Source: Actinomadura rayongensis (lineage in GTDB: Bacteria; Actinomycetota; Actinomycetes; Streptosporangiales; Streptosporangiaceae). From it: a stretch of DNA of 64,000 nucleotides. The stretch spans positions 1 through 64,000 of the forward strand of contig NZ_WUTW01000010.1 in the NCBI RefSeq assembly GCF_009831215.1. The letters are read 5' to 3'. Shown piece by piece: positions 7,211-17,600 of this stretch. Under the pieces are notes generated by a model. The model worked only from the letters and a program-made list of their open reading frames with translations. It was not told the DNA's origin and made no database searches. Numbering within the stretch: the stretch's first letter is position 1; each line of letters begins with the position of its first letter. A program made the translations under genes and the position numbers.

Positions 7211-7804
7211 ATGTCCGAAACCCCCGCCGCGTCCCTCGGCCGGACCCGCTGGAAGCGGTTCGCCGCCCTCGCCGTCCCCGCCGCCGTCGGCGCGGGCGCG
7301 CTGATGTTCCTCACCGGGCAGGGCGCGGTCGCCTCCTCGTTCGCGGTGTCCGGCAGCAGCTTCAAGGTCCGCGCCGCGTCCCTGGAGGGCGACGGGTTCG
7401 TCCAGTACGGCGGGGCCGACGAGAGCAAGGACGGGCAGAAGCACCCCGTCCAGATCTCCGGGATCAAGCACGCCACGATCCGCGACATGTGCCAGTCCAT
7501 GAAGGTCGGGCCGTTCACGCTGCGGCTCACCGCCGGGACCGGCAAGGACCCCGTCGAGGCCACCGACCTCGTCCTCGACGTCGCGCAGCTCGACGCCAAC
7601 GCGTCCTTCCGCGACATCCAGATCGGGCGCGACGCCAGCACCCTCGACGCCGGGCCGTCCGGCGCGCGCGGCGCCACCGGCATGTTCGGGCAGCAGGCCT
7701 CGCACGTCACGCTCACCGACGTCAAGCAGGTCGCCTGGGCCACGACGGCCGGGACGTTCAAGCTCAACAACCTCAGCATGAAGCTCGGTGGGGAGTGTTT
7801 CTGA
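7211..7804 (+). CDS. DUF6230 family exported/membrane protein
   Basis: 197 aa from ATG 7211. A basic N-terminus (GRTRWKRF) and one hydrophobic segment (LAVPAAVGAGALMFLTGQGA, residues ~15-34) anchor or export it. The remainder has the DUF6230 features seen in actinomycetes: FAVSGSSFKV, a GIKHATIRDMCQS motif and a C-terminal TFKLNNLSMKLGGEC. These proteins were sometimes labelled cholesterol esterase without good evidence. It is always paired with a DUF6114 gene, which here begins 2 bases after its stop, so the two likely work together at the membrane. Confidence 0.82.
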   Translation: MSETPAASLGRTRWKRFAALAVPAAVGAGALMFLTGQGAVASSFAVSGSSFKVRAASLEGDGFVQYGGADESKDGQKHPVQISGIKHATIRDMCQSMKVGPFTLRLTAGTGKDPVEATDLVLDVAQLDANASFRDIQIGRDASTLDAGPSGARGATGMFGQQASHVTLTDVKQVAWATTAGTFKLNNLSMKLGGECF

Positions 7805-7806
7805 CC

Positions 7807-9210
7807 GTGGCCCATCAGACGCGTCCCGCGCCGCGCGGCTTCCGGCGCTGGCGGCGGACCCGGCCGTTCTGGGGCGGGCTGCTCGCCGTCCTCGCCGGAG
7901 CCGAGCTGATCGCCATCCCGCTCGCGCCGATGCCGCTCGTCGTCCACCAGGGCATGGCCGGGGTGGCGAGCTGGCTGATCGGCGCGCTGCTCGCCGTCGC
8001 CGGGGTGCTGCTGTGGACGCAGCCGCAGCAGCGGACGTTCTACGGCATCCTCGCAGTGCTGCTGTCGCTGGTGTCGTTCCTGACGTCCAACTTCGGCGGC
8101 TTCCTGATCGGGATGCTGCTCGGGCTGATCGGCGGCGCCCTCGGCTTCGCCTGGACCCCTACCGCCCCCAGCGGGACGGCCCCCGACAGCGACCCCGCCG
8201 AGCCCGAGGAGACCTCCCGCGACGGCGGTCCACGCGACGCGGACGCCGACGGGCCGTCCGGCACCCGGCCGTACCGCGCCGCGTCCGGCGACGCGTACCC
8301 GTACACGCGGGACGACGCTCCGTCCGTCGCAAGGCTGCATTTCGCGGCGCCTGCGGCTGGTGCTACGGGGGCGGAACAGCCCCCGCCCGCCCAGGGGGGC
8401 GACCCCACTTCTAGTGTCCAACGCGCGGGTGCCCCAACGCCAGGTCAGGCCACTTCTGTGGATAACCCGTCCGCCACGCCGCGCCATGGGCGGGTGCTCG
8501 CGTTCGCCGCGCCCGCGTTGCTGCCGGTGGTCGCGGGGCTGCACTTCGCTGCGCCGTCGCCGAGCGCGACGCCTACGCCCAGCGCGACTCCGAGTGCGAG
8601 CGCCGCAGCCTCGCCCAGTGCTGCGGCCTCGCCCAATGCTACGCCCGCGCCCAGCGGGACGCCCGCGCCGAGTGCGACGCCGTCGGCCACGCCCTCGGCG
8701 TGTCCGGTGAAGCCGTCCGGGACGGCGGAGGCTGAGACGCGGGCTTATCTGGACGCGTTGAAGAAGGCTCCGGCGTCGTGTGCGCCGGCTGCGAAGACGG
8801 CTACGGCCGCCGGGCCGTCCTTCGCGACGGACGCCACGACGCTCAAGGCCGGGTCGCTCACGATGACGGGCCTCAGCTATGACGGCGTCGCGTCGCTGAA
8901 CACGGCGTCCGGCACGGTGAAGGCGCTGAAGTTCAGCATGAGCAAGGCCGACCTGAAGAACGTGGACCAGCGGACGGCGCACGGCGGCACGACGTCCGTC
9001 CTGACCACGCCCGGTCTGACGTTCACCGGCGACGTCGTCATGTACACGACGAAGATGTCGGCCAAGGTCCTCGGGATCCCGCTGACCTTCACCCCGGCCA
9101 GCCCGCCGCCGCTCGTCCTGCCCGTCATGCAGATGACGGACGTGGTCTCCGAGCAGCCCGCCGTCCAGGCCGACACCACCGCCATCACCGGGCTCGCCCA
9201 GCGCGTCTGA
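7807..9210 (+). CDS. DUF6114 family membrane protein with long variable tail
   Basis: 467 aa from GTG 7807. Residues ~10-120 are the DUF6114 core with four hydrophobic helices (FWGGLLAVLAGAELIAIPLA to GFLIGMLLGLIGGALGF). A Pro/Ala/Ser/Thr linker (repeated ATPSATPS-type sequence, residues ~250-305) leads to a C-terminal domain (~residues 340-467; TLKAGSLTMTGLSYDGVASL) that resembles the outer domain of DUF6230 proteins by eye. It is coupled to the DUF6230 gene. Function is unknown; a cell-surface role is inferred. A tandem repeat array fills the space after its stop. Confidence 0.8.
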   Translation: MAHQTRPAPRGFRRWRRTRPFWGGLLAVLAGAELIAIPLAPMPLVVHQGMAGVASWLIGALLAVAGVLLWTQPQQRTFYGILAVLLSLVSFLTSNFGGFLIGMLLGLIGGALGFAWTPTAPSGTAPDSDPAEPEETSRDGGPRDADADGPSGTRPYRAASGDAYPYTRDDAPSVARLHFAAPAAGATGAEQPPPAQGGDPTSSVQRAGAPTPGQATSVDNPSATPRHGRVLAFAAPALLPVVAGLHFAAPSPSATPTPSATPSASAAASPSAAASPNATPAPSGTPAPSATPSATPSACPVKPSGTAEAETRAYLDALKKAPASCAPAAKTATAAGPSFATDATTLKAGSLTMTGLSYDGVASLNTASGTVKALKFSMSKADLKNVDQRTAHGGTTSVLTTPGLTFTGDVVMYTTKMSAKVLGIPLTFTPASPPPLVLPVMQMTDVVSEQPAVQADTTAITGLAQRV

Positions 9211-9240
9211 CCGCCGCGCGACGCCGTGCTCATCGGGCCG

Positions 9241-9633
9241 TGCCGCGTCACCCCGCCGCGTCACCCCGCCGCGTCACCCCGCCGCGTCACCCCGCCGCGC
9301 CACCCCGCCGCGTCACCCCGCCGCGCCACCCCGCCGCGTCACCTCGCACCGCGTCACCCCGCCGCGCCACCTCGCCGCGTCACCTTGCGCCGCGTCACCT
9401 CGGCGCGTCACCTCGCCGCGTCACCTTGCGCCGCGTCACCCCGCCGCGTCACCCCGCCGCGTCACCCCGCCACGCCACCCCGCCGCGCCACCTCGCACCG
9501 CGCCACCCCGCCGCGCCACCTCGCACCGCGCCACCCCGCCGCGCCACCTCGCGGCACGTCACCTCGCGCCGTCACCTCGCGGCACGTCACCTCGCGCCGT
9601 CACCTCGCGGCACGTGGCCTCGCGCCGCGTCAG
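9241..9633. repeat. 13-bp tandem repeat array between convergent genes
   Basis: About 28 copies of gccgcgtcacccc and variants (ctcg, ttgcg and gcacg changes; some units 16-18 bp) fill the gap between the DUF6114 stop and the stop of the Ser/Thr kinase on the other strand. The last units run into the kinase stop codon (tca at 9630). Because the unit contains no plus-strand stop, long spurious open frames pass through it. Confidence 0.9.
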
Positions 9634-11114
9634 GTCAGGGGCGTGGTGACGACCGTGTGCGGACGGGGCGCGCCCTCGTCGTGGTTCACGCGCTGGCGGA
9701 CGATGAAGGCGCCCGCCAGGACGGCGGCGACCGCGACGATGACGGCGATCGTCACGACGATCATGGTGCGGCGGCGTTCGCGGTCGTAGGACGGCGTGCG
9801 GTCGGGCCAGTGGGGATAGGACGACGAGCCGTCCCAGCCGCCCTGGTTGGACGGGTGGGGCTCCCACGCGTTCGGCTCCAGGAGCGTCCGCGCCTCCTGC
9901 TCGTTCGGGACGGGCGGGGGCGTCGGGGGCGGCGTCGGCTCGGGCGTCCAGGAGCGCGGGTCGGGGCGCGGGGCGCGCCGGTCCTGCGGCTGGTCGCGGG
10001 ACAGGCCCGCGCGGGACGGGCCCGGGTCCCGGGACTGGCCGGAGCGCGACGGGCCGACGTCGTGGGACGACGGGCCCGAGCGCGACGGGCCCGAATCGTG
10101 GGACGTGGGCCGGGCCGGGCCGGGGTCGCGGGACAGGGCGCGTCCGGATTCGCGGCGGGTCACCGGTTCGAGTTCGGACGAGTCCAGCACCGTCGACGCG
10201 GCCTTGTCGTCGGTGACGGTCTTCGCCGAGAAGCCCGACAGGTCGTCCAGGACGGTGTCCTCCACGACCGTGGAAGGCGGCGGGGGCGCCGGGGACGGCG
10301 CGGGCATGGACGCGACGCGGGTCAGCAGCGGACGCGCCTCGTCCGGGCTCATCCGATGACGGGGCTCACGCGCCAGCAGACCGTCCAGAACGGGCGCCAG
10401 CGGACCGGCGTTGCGTCCGCGCGGCACCGGCTCGGTCAGCGCGGCCTGCAACGACGACATCGCGTCGGAGCGCTCATAGGGCGAGTGCCCCTCCAGCGCG
10501 GCGTAGAGCGTCGCGCCGAGCGCCCACAGGTCGGAGGCGGGCACCGCGCGCTCCCCCGCCGCGCGCTCGGGCGGGATGTAGGCGGGCGAGCCCATGACCA
10601 GGCCGGTCTGGGTGAGCGTCGCGTCGCCCTCGACCTGCGCGATGCCGAAGTCGGTGAGGACGACGCGCCCGGTGTCGGTGATGAGGACGTTGCTCGGCTT
10701 CACGTCCCGGTGCAGGATGCCCTTCTCGTGCGCGGCGCGCAGCGCGGCGAGCATCTGCAGGCCGATCTCGGCGACGCGCCGGTGCTCCAGCGGCCCCAGC
10801 TCCAGCAGGTCCTGCAAAGACCGCGCGCGGACCAGCTCCATGACGATCCACGGCCGGTCCCGCGCCTCGACGACGTCGTGGACGGTCACCACGCCCGGAT
10901 GGTTGAGCCGCGCCGACGCGCGCGCCTCCCGGAACGTCCGCTCGTAGAGGACGCCGCGTTCGGCCGCGCTGAGCCCGGGCGGCAGCACGACCTCCTTGAT
11001 CGCGACCTCGCGGTCGAGCGTGAGGTCGTAGGCGCGCCACACCGTGCCCATCCCGCCCCGGCCCACCACCGCGTCGAGGCGGTAGCGACCGCCGAGGAGA
11101 CGATCCTGTGTCAT
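9630..11114 (-). CDS. Membrane Ser/Thr protein kinase 1 (PknB-type, short outer part)
   Basis: 494 aa from ATG 11114. Kinase domain residues ~10-270 contain the glycine loop GRGGMGTVW (18-26), catalytic K40, HRDVKPSN, the DFG motif in LTDFGIAQ and the activation-loop GSPAYIPPE. A long Pro/Ser/Arg-rich linker includes several copies of a PSRSG/SRDPGP-like peptide. One transmembrane helix (TMIVVTIAVIVAVAAVLAGA) is near residue 460, leaving only ~20 outer residues, so this kinase lacks an extracellular sensor. It is one of three tandem paralogues. Substrates cannot be predicted. Confidence 0.93.
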   Translation of the reverse strand: MTQDRLLGGRYRLDAVVGRGGMGTVWRAYDLTLDREVAIKEVVLPPGLSAAERGVLYERTFREARASARLNHPGVVTVHDVVEARDRPWIVMELVRARSLQDLLELGPLEHRRVAEIGLQMLAALRAAHEKGILHRDVKPSNVLITDTGRVVLTDFGIAQVEGDATLTQTGLVMGSPAYIPPERAAGERAVPASDLWALGATLYAALEGHSPYERSDAMSSLQAALTEPVPRGRNAGPLAPVLDGLLAREPRHRMSPDEARPLLTRVASMPAPSPAPPPPSTVVEDTVLDDLSGFSAKTVTDDKAASTVLDSSELEPVTRRESGRALSRDPGPARPTSHDSGPSRSGPSSHDVGPSRSGQSRDPGPSRAGLSRDQPQDRRAPRPDPRSWTPEPTPPPTPPPVPNEQEARTLLEPNAWEPHPSNQGGWDGSSSYPHWPDRTPSYDRERRRTMIVVTIAVIVAVAAVLAGAFIVRQRVNHDEGAPRPHTVVTTPLT

Positions 11115-11318
11115 GTTCCGCCCGGTCTCCCCGTCGCCCGCCGTTTTCTCCGGCCGAGGGCGCGCGGGAACGCCTCGCCGTCCTGCCGTCTGTCGCTCAG
11201 TCGGACGCGTCCGCGCGTCCCACGGTTTCATTGCACGCCCTGCGGGGGCGTACGTCCACGTTATTGTTCACGGTTCGCGGGGTCGGTCTCCACTGGCCGG
11301 AGCGAAACATACACCCCG

Positions 11319-12881
11319 TCACGGACGGAAGCCGTGCAGGGAGCGCAGCAGCAGCGGGCGCCGCGACGACGACCGCACCGGATAGGCGACCATCACCGCG
11401 TAGTGCCGTCCGTTCGCCTCGACGCCCCGGGTGACGGCCCGCATCGCGCCGTTCATCCACGTGTACTCCAGGTCGGCGGCCTGACCGCCGTTCGCCCAGG
11501 TCAGCGAGACGTGCCGGTAGCCGGGGAGGCGGCCGTTGGTCCGCGCCTCGACCTCGAAATTCTGCCAGTGGGTGTAGGGGTCGCCGGTCCACGGCGTCTC
11601 GTCCACGAGGACGTACGCCTTGGTGACCGGATCGGTCCAGGAGCGGCGGTACGGCGGGTCGTCCTTGACCGTCCAGCCGACGGGCACCGGGAGCCGGTAG
11701 CCGTTGTTGGACGCGAGCCGCATCCCCGCCGGGACCTGCGGTTGCGCGACGGGCGTGGTCGCGGGCGCGGTCGGCGGACCGGTCGTGCCGGTGGTGGACG
11801 GGCCTCCGGCGCGCGGCGGCGCCGTATTGTCCTTCTTCGGCCACAGCGCGTAGGCCAGAACGCCCGCCAGGACGGCCGTGACCGCGATGCCCGCCAGCAC
11901 CGGGACGAGCGGCGACCGGCGGCGCGGCGGGGGCGGCGGCAGCGGGACGTCCCACGTCCGCGACGGCACGGGTACCGGGACCGGAACGGGCGCGGGCGTC
12001 GGCCCGGCGTCCAGCGCGGTCCCGCCGGGCGAAGGCGGCGGCGCGTACGGGAGCGGCGCGGTCGCCTGGCCCGCCGCGACGGCGGCGAGCGCGGCGTCGG
12101 CGGCGTCGGCCGTCAGCCGCCGGACGGGGTCGGCGTCCAGCAGCCCGAACAGCACCGGCGCCAGCGCGCCCGCGTTGCGCGGCGGGTCCGGCGGCTGGGT
12201 CATGACGGCGGCGAGGACGGCCATCGCGTCCGTCCGGTGGTGCGGCGGTCGGCCCTCCACGGCGGCGTAGAGCGTCGCGCCGAGCGCCCACAGGTCGGAG
12301 GCGGGCAGCGCCTTCTCGCCGCGCACCCGCTCCGGCGACATGTACGCGGGCGACCCCATGATCAGCCCGGTGCGGGTGAGGGTCGCGTCCCCGGCGAGCT
12401 GCGCGATGCCGAAGTCGGTGAGGACCGCGCGCCCGTCCCGGGTCAGCAGGACGTTCGCGGGCTTCACGTCCCGGTGCAGGATCCCGATCGCGTGCGCGGC
12501 GCGCAGGGCCGCGACGAGCTGGCGCCCGATCCCGGCGGCGCGGTCGGGCGCGAGCGGGCCGTCCTCGTCGATGACCTCCTGGAGCGAGCGCGCGTCGACC
12601 AGCTCCATGACGATCCACGGCCGGTCGTCGGCGTCCACCACGTCGTGGACGGTCACCACGCCCGGATGGTTGAGCCGCGCGGACGCCCGCGCCTCGCGCA
12701 GCGTCCGCCGGTGCCGCTCGCGGCGCTCCGCGTCGTCCAGGGACGGGTGCAGCTGCACCTCCTTGACGGCGACCTCGCGGTCCAGGGTCTCGTCGTGCGC
12801 GCGCCAGACCGTCCCCATGCCGCCGTGGCCGACGACCGAGACCAGCCGGTACCGCCCGGCGAGAACGGTGTCCTCGGACAT
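11319..12881 (-). CDS. Membrane Ser/Thr protein kinase 2 with outer domain
   Basis: 520 aa. The kinase domain has GHGGMGTVW, VAVKEV, HRDVKPAN, LTDFGIAQL and GSPAYMSPE. A Pro-rich linker precedes one membrane helix (LVPVLAGIAVTAVLAGVLAY, about residue 325), followed by a ~170-residue outer domain beginning YRLPVPVGWTVKDDPPYRRS. That domain is similar in layout to the one of kinase 3 (both start with a GYxxxxPxGW motif) and probably senses an envelope signal. A 204-base gap before kinase 1 suggests a separate promoter there, though I could not name one. Confidence 0.93.
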   Translation of the reverse strand: MSEDTVLAGRYRLVSVVGHGGMGTVWRAHDETLDREVAVKEVQLHPSLDDAERRERHRRTLREARASARLNHPGVVTVHDVVDADDRPWIVMELVDARSLQEVIDEDGPLAPDRAAGIGRQLVAALRAAHAIGILHRDVKPANVLLTRDGRAVLTDFGIAQLAGDATLTRTGLIMGSPAYMSPERVRGEKALPASDLWALGATLYAAVEGRPPHHRTDAMAVLAAVMTQPPDPPRNAGALAPVLFGLLDADPVRRLTADAADAALAAVAAGQATAPLPYAPPPSPGGTALDAGPTPAPVPVPVPVPSRTWDVPLPPPPPRRRSPLVPVLAGIAVTAVLAGVLAYALWPKKDNTAPPRAGGPSTTGTTGPPTAPATTPVAQPQVPAGMRLASNNGYRLPVPVGWTVKDDPPYRRSWTDPVTKAYVLVDETPWTGDPYTHWQNFEVEARTNGRLPGYRHVSLTWANGGQAADLEYTWMNGAMRAVTRGVEANGRHYAVMVAYPVRSSSRRPLLLRSLHGFRP

Positions 12882-12909
12882 GAACGATCCTGCTCTCTCG
12901 TGCGACGGC

Positions 12910-14529
12910 TCAGCGGGCGGGGGTGAAGAACGCGAAGACCGGTTCCAGCGCGGCGATCCGTCCGGACCAGCCGGAGTCGGGGAGCGTCACGAGGATCGCG
13001 TAGCCGTGCCCGTTCGCGACGAACCCCCGGTTCAGGACGTGCGCGCGGCCCCAGCCGAGCGTGTGCGTGAACTCCCAGTCCGCCGACTTCGCGCCGTCGC
13101 CGGTGTCGGGGACGGGCGGGTGGTCCCCGGTCGGCTCGATGCGGACGCGCTCGTAGCCCCGGAAGCCCCGGCCGCCGTTCTCCTGCCGCCGCCAGTCCGC
13201 CAGGGCGCTGGCGCCGGGGCTGGAGGTCTGCGCGATCTGGATGTAGCTGTGGCCGTCGGGCCCGTAGAAGTAGTCGCCGTACTGGCGGTGCTTGGGGCCC
13301 GTCCAGCCGTCGGGGATCGCGACGGTGTAGCCCGTCCGGTCGCTGTAGCGGTGGAAGCCCGCCGGAATGCCGGGCGTGCCGGTCGACACCGGGCGTGTCG
13401 TCAGCGGCGACGACGGCGGTGCCGCCTTGCGCTGCGTCGGCGCCCCGGACGGTTTCCCCGACGGCTTGTCGTGCCGCGTGCTCGCGTACACGATGCTCGC
13501 GACCGCGATGAGCACGACGAGCGCGATCACCCCGATGAGCAGCGCGTTGCGGCCGGGCGCGGGCAGGCCGGCGCGCCCCGCCGGGGACGTCCCGGCCGGG
13601 CCGGGGTCGGGCACCGGCACGCCGACGCGCGTCCGGTCGGCGGGCGGTTCGGGCACCTCGACGGTCAGCGTGCGCTGGTCGTCCACGGTCTCCTGGCGGA
13701 CGATCTCGTCCAGCAGCGCGCCCGCCTGGATCGCGTCCATCCGCTGGTCGGGGTTCTTGCGCAGCAGCCCCTCGATCACCGGGGTGAGGCGCCCGGCGCG
13801 CGACGGCGGCTCGGGCTCCTCGGTGATGACCGCGACCAGCGCCGCCATCGGCTCGTTGCGCTCGAACGGCGACCGGCCGTGCAGCATCGCGTACAGCGTG
13901 ACGCCGAGCGACCACAGGTCGGACGCGGGCCCGGCGGTGCGGCCCCGGGCGCGCTCGGGCGCGATGTAGGCGGGCGAGCCCATGACCAGGCCGGTCTGGG
14001 TGAGGGTGGCGTCGCCCGCCGCCGTCGCGATGCCGAAGTCGGTGAGGACGGCGCGCTCGCCGCGTCCGGTGGAGCCGGTGACGAGCACGTTGCTCGGCTT
14101 GACGTCGCGGTGCAGGACGCCCGCGTCGTGCGCGGCGTGCAGCGCGGCGAGCATCTGCCGGCCGATGTCGGCGGCGCGCCGGACGTCCAGCGGCCCGTCC
14201 TGCTTGATGACCTGGTCGAGGGAGCGGGCGTGGATCAGCTCCATCACGATCCAGGGACGGCCGTCCTCCTCCACGACGTCGTAGACGGTGACGACGCCGG
14301 GATGGCCGAGGCGCGCGGCGGCGCGGGCCTCGCGGAACGTCCGCTTGTACTGCACGGCGCGTTCCTCGTCGGTGAGCCCGTGCGGGAGGATGACCTCCTT
14401 GACGGCGACGTCCCGGCCGAGGACCTCGTCGTGCGCCTTCCAGACCGCCCCCATGCCGCCGCGTCCGACATGGTTCACCAGTCGGTAGCGACGGGCGAGC
14501 AGACGCTCGCCGGTGGTGTCATTCGGCAT
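12910..14529 (-). CDS. Membrane Ser/Thr protein kinase 3 with outer domain
   Basis: 539 aa if translation starts at ATG 14529, which gives an N-terminus comparable with the two paralogues; ATG 14541 and GTG 14559 are in frame and cannot be excluded. Kinase motifs: GRGGMGAVW, VAVKEV, HRDVKPSN, LTDFGIATA, GSPAYIAPE. A membrane helix (LLIGVIALVVLIAVASIVYA) lies near residue 345 and the outer part (~180 aa) begins GYTVAIPDGWTGPKHRQYGD, matching kinase 2. A small insertion (TGSTGRGER) lies just before the DFG motif. The gene is 28 bases upstream of kinase 2 and likely co-transcribed with it. Confidence 0.93.
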   Translation of the reverse strand: MPNDTTGERLLARRYRLVNHVGRGGMGAVWKAHDEVLGRDVAVKEVILPHGLTDEERAVQYKRTFREARAAARLGHPGVVTVYDVVEEDGRPWIVMELIHARSLDQVIKQDGPLDVRRAADIGRQMLAALHAAHDAGVLHRDVKPSNVLVTGSTGRGERAVLTDFGIATAAGDATLTQTGLVMGSPAYIAPERARGRTAGPASDLWSLGVTLYAMLHGRSPFERNEPMAALVAVITEEPEPPSRAGRLTPVIEGLLRKNPDQRMDAIQAGALLDEIVRQETVDDQRTLTVEVPEPPADRTRVGVPVPDPGPAGTSPAGRAGLPAPGRNALLIGVIALVVLIAVASIVYASTRHDKPSGKPSGAPTQRKAAPPSSPLTTRPVSTGTPGIPAGFHRYSDRTGYTVAIPDGWTGPKHRQYGDYFYGPDGHSYIQIAQTSSPGASALADWRRQENGGRGFRGYERVRIEPTGDHPPVPDTGDGAKSADWEFTHTLGWGRAHVLNRGFVANGHGYAILVTLPDSGWSGRIAALEPVFAFFTPAR

Positions 14530-14652
14530 ATCCGCGACCATATCGACTTTTGATGACACTCTTGGACCCGCCCCGCACGCCGTTACCCCCTACCCGTTGG
14601 GACGCCCGGAACCGCGCGCAGGTTCGCCGGCGCCGCCCTTGAATGAAGCACG

Positions 14653-17600
14653 ATGGACGTGACACCCGGTACAAAGAAGACGACACGGCAGAGCCACGAC
14701 GGGGGGCGCATGGCGACGAACGGTCTGCGCGGCGAAGGCAGGAGCCTGATCGAGGCGTCGCCGACCATCTTCTTCTGGTTCACCCGGCTGTCCGGTGTCC
14801 TCTCGCTGCTGTCGTGGGTCTCCTACGGTCTCATCATCGAGCTCACCGACATCTGGGCTTTGCGATGGATCGGTTATCTCGGATGGTTCCCGAGCGTTCC
14901 GGTCGGTCTGCTGTGGATCCTGCTGTCGATGGGCGTGCGGCGGCGCAAGAAGGCGGCGTGGCGGCTGCTCGTCGCCGTGTTCGGGTTCTACTCGGCGCTG
15001 AGCGCGGTCGGGCTCGTCCGGGCCGTGTTCGGCGCCAAGCAGCCCGAACCGTACGGACTCGCCGTCACCGCCGTCGTGTACGGGGCCGCGCTGTGCCTCG
15101 TCATCGCCTCGCGCGGCCAGTTCACCACGCTTCCGGACCGGCGCAACCGGCGGCTCGCCGTCATCGTCTTCACCGGGCTGCTCATCGTGACGCTCGGGAT
15201 CGGGACGCTCCTGGTCACGCTGTTCGACCGCGACCACAGCGGCGGATTCTGGACGCACCCGCTCTACGCGGTCGCGCAGACCGTCCTCGGCCCGCGCGTC
15301 ACCGGCAAGCCCATCGACGTGGACGTCCCGCTCTGGGTGGACGCGATCCTGTGGCTGCTCGGCACCGGGCTGCTCGTCGTGACGTTCTGGGCGCTGTTCC
15401 GGCCCGGCCGCCGTGACGCCGTCCTCAGCGCGGAAGAGGAGATCGCCGCCCGGACGCTGCTCGCCGAGTACGGCGACCAGGACTCGCTGGGCTACTTCGC
15501 GCTGCGCCGCGACAAGGACGTCATCGTCGCGCCGAACGGCAAGGCCGCGATCGCCTACCGCGTCGAGGGGTCGGTGTCGCTGGCCAGCGGCGACCCGCTC
15601 GGCGACCCCGAGTCCTGGGACCAGGCGATCGAGGCGTGGCTCGGCGAGTGCCGCGCCCACGCCTGGATCCCCGGCGCCGTCAGCGTCGGCGAGCGCGCCG
15701 CCCGCGCGTACCGGCGGCACGGCTTCGACGCGCTCGAACTCGGCGACGAGGCCATCATCGACCTGTCGGAGTTCAGCCTGGACGGGCGGGAGATGCGCCA
15801 GGTCCGGCAGGCCGTCCGGCGCGTCGAGCGGGCCGGGTACACCGTGCGGATCCGGCGGCACTCGCAGATCCCGCGCTGGGAGATGGCCGAGCTGATCCGC
15901 AGCGCGAACGCCTGGCGCGGCGAGGAGACCGAGCGCGGGTTCTCGATGGCGCTCGGCCGGCTCGGCGACCCGACCGACGGGCGCTGCGTCATGGTCGAGG
16001 CGTTCGACGCGTCCGGACGGCTCCGGGGGCTGCTCAGCTTCGTCCCGTGGGGGCGCACCGGGCTCTCGCTGGACCTCATGCGCCGCGACCGCGCCGCCGA
16101 GAACGGCCTCAACGAGTACATGGTCGCCAAGCTCGCCGAGAAGGCCGCGTCCGTCGGCGCGCAGCAGCTCTCGCTGAACTTCGCCATGCTGCGGTCGGCG
16201 TTCGAGCGCGGGTCGCAGATCGGCGCGGGGCCGGTCGCGCGGCTGTACTACAAGCTGCTGTCGTTCGCGTCGCGGTTCTACCAGCTCGAATCGCTGTACC
16301 TCGCCAACGCCAAGTACCTGCCGCTGTGGCGGCCCCGGTTCATCTGCTACCGGCAGAGCCGCCACCTCGTCCGGCTCGGCGTCGCCTACGCCCGCGCCGA
16401 GGGGTTCCTGCCGAGCCTCAGCCGGCCCCGGCTGGACCGTGCCGCGCACGCCGCGCCGTCCGACGACCTCGTGGCGCGCATCCAGAAGATCGACGCGGAC
16501 GCCGACGCGCGGCGCGCGCCCCGGCGGCGGCTGTCGGAGCAGGAGCGCGTCCGGTACGCCAAGCTCGACCGGATCCGCGCGGCCGGGATGGAGCCGTATC
16601 CGCTCGGCTTCGACCGGACCGACTACGCCGCCGGGATCCGCGCGCGGTTCCCGGCGCTGCCGCCCGACACGCGCACCGGGGAGACCGTGTCGGTCGCCGG
16701 ACGGGTCGTGCTGGCCCGCGAGCACGGGCAGCTGATCTTCGTGACGCTGCGGGACGAGACCGACGACCTCCAGGTCATGCTGACCGCCGACGCCACCGGC
16801 GCGGACGCGCTCGCCGCGTGGAAGGAGCTGATCGACCTCGGCGACCAGGTCGGCGTGACGGGCGAGGTCGTCACGTCCCGCAAGGGCGAGCTGTCGGTGC
16901 TCGCCGCGACCTGGAAGCTCACCGCCAAGTGCCTGCGTCCGCTGCCCGGCAAGAGCAGCGGCCTCACCGACCCCGAGGCCCGCGTCCGGCAGCGGTACGT
17001 CGACTTCATCGTCAACGGCGACGCGCGCGCGATGCTGCGGATGCGCGGGGACGCGATCGGGGCCGTCCGGGACGTGCTGCGCGAGCGGTCCTACCTGGAG
17101 GTCGAGACGCCGATGCTCCAGCCCGTCCACGGCGGAGCGGCGGCGCGGCCGTTCACCACCCGCATCAACGCCTACAACATGCAGCTCTACCTGCGGATCG
17201 CGCCCGAGCTGTACCTGAAGCGGCTGCTCGTCGGCGGGATCGGCAAGGTGTACGAGCTGAACCGCAACTTCCGCAACGAGGGCGTGTCGCACAAGCACAA
17301 CCCCGAGTTCACGATGCTGGAGGCGTACGAGCCGTACGGGAACTACGACACGATGGCGACGCTCACCCGCGACCTCGTGCTGGCCGCGTCCCGGGCCGCG
17401 CTCGGGACGACCGTCCTGCGGCGCGGGGACCGCGAGGTCGACCTCGCCGCGCCCTGGGGCGAGATCACCGTGTACGGGTCGGTGTCGGACGCGCTCGGCG
17501 AGGAGATCACGCCGGACACGTCGCTCGCGGACGTCCGGCGGTTCGCCGAGGCGCGCGACGTCAACGTCGACCCGGCGTGGGGGCAGGGGCGGATCGTCCA

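Noticed and set aside
9241-9633. Possible CRISPR array or coding repeat protein
   Set aside because: 13-bp direct units without spacers, located between two convergent stop codons; no start or ribosome site fits a gene.
9240-12926. Plus-strand open frame of 1228 codons starting in the 13-bp repeat
   Set aside because: It is antisense to kinases 1 and 2, begins in repeat DNA and gives only Arg/Gly/Ala-rich sequence; the kinase frames have full motif sets.
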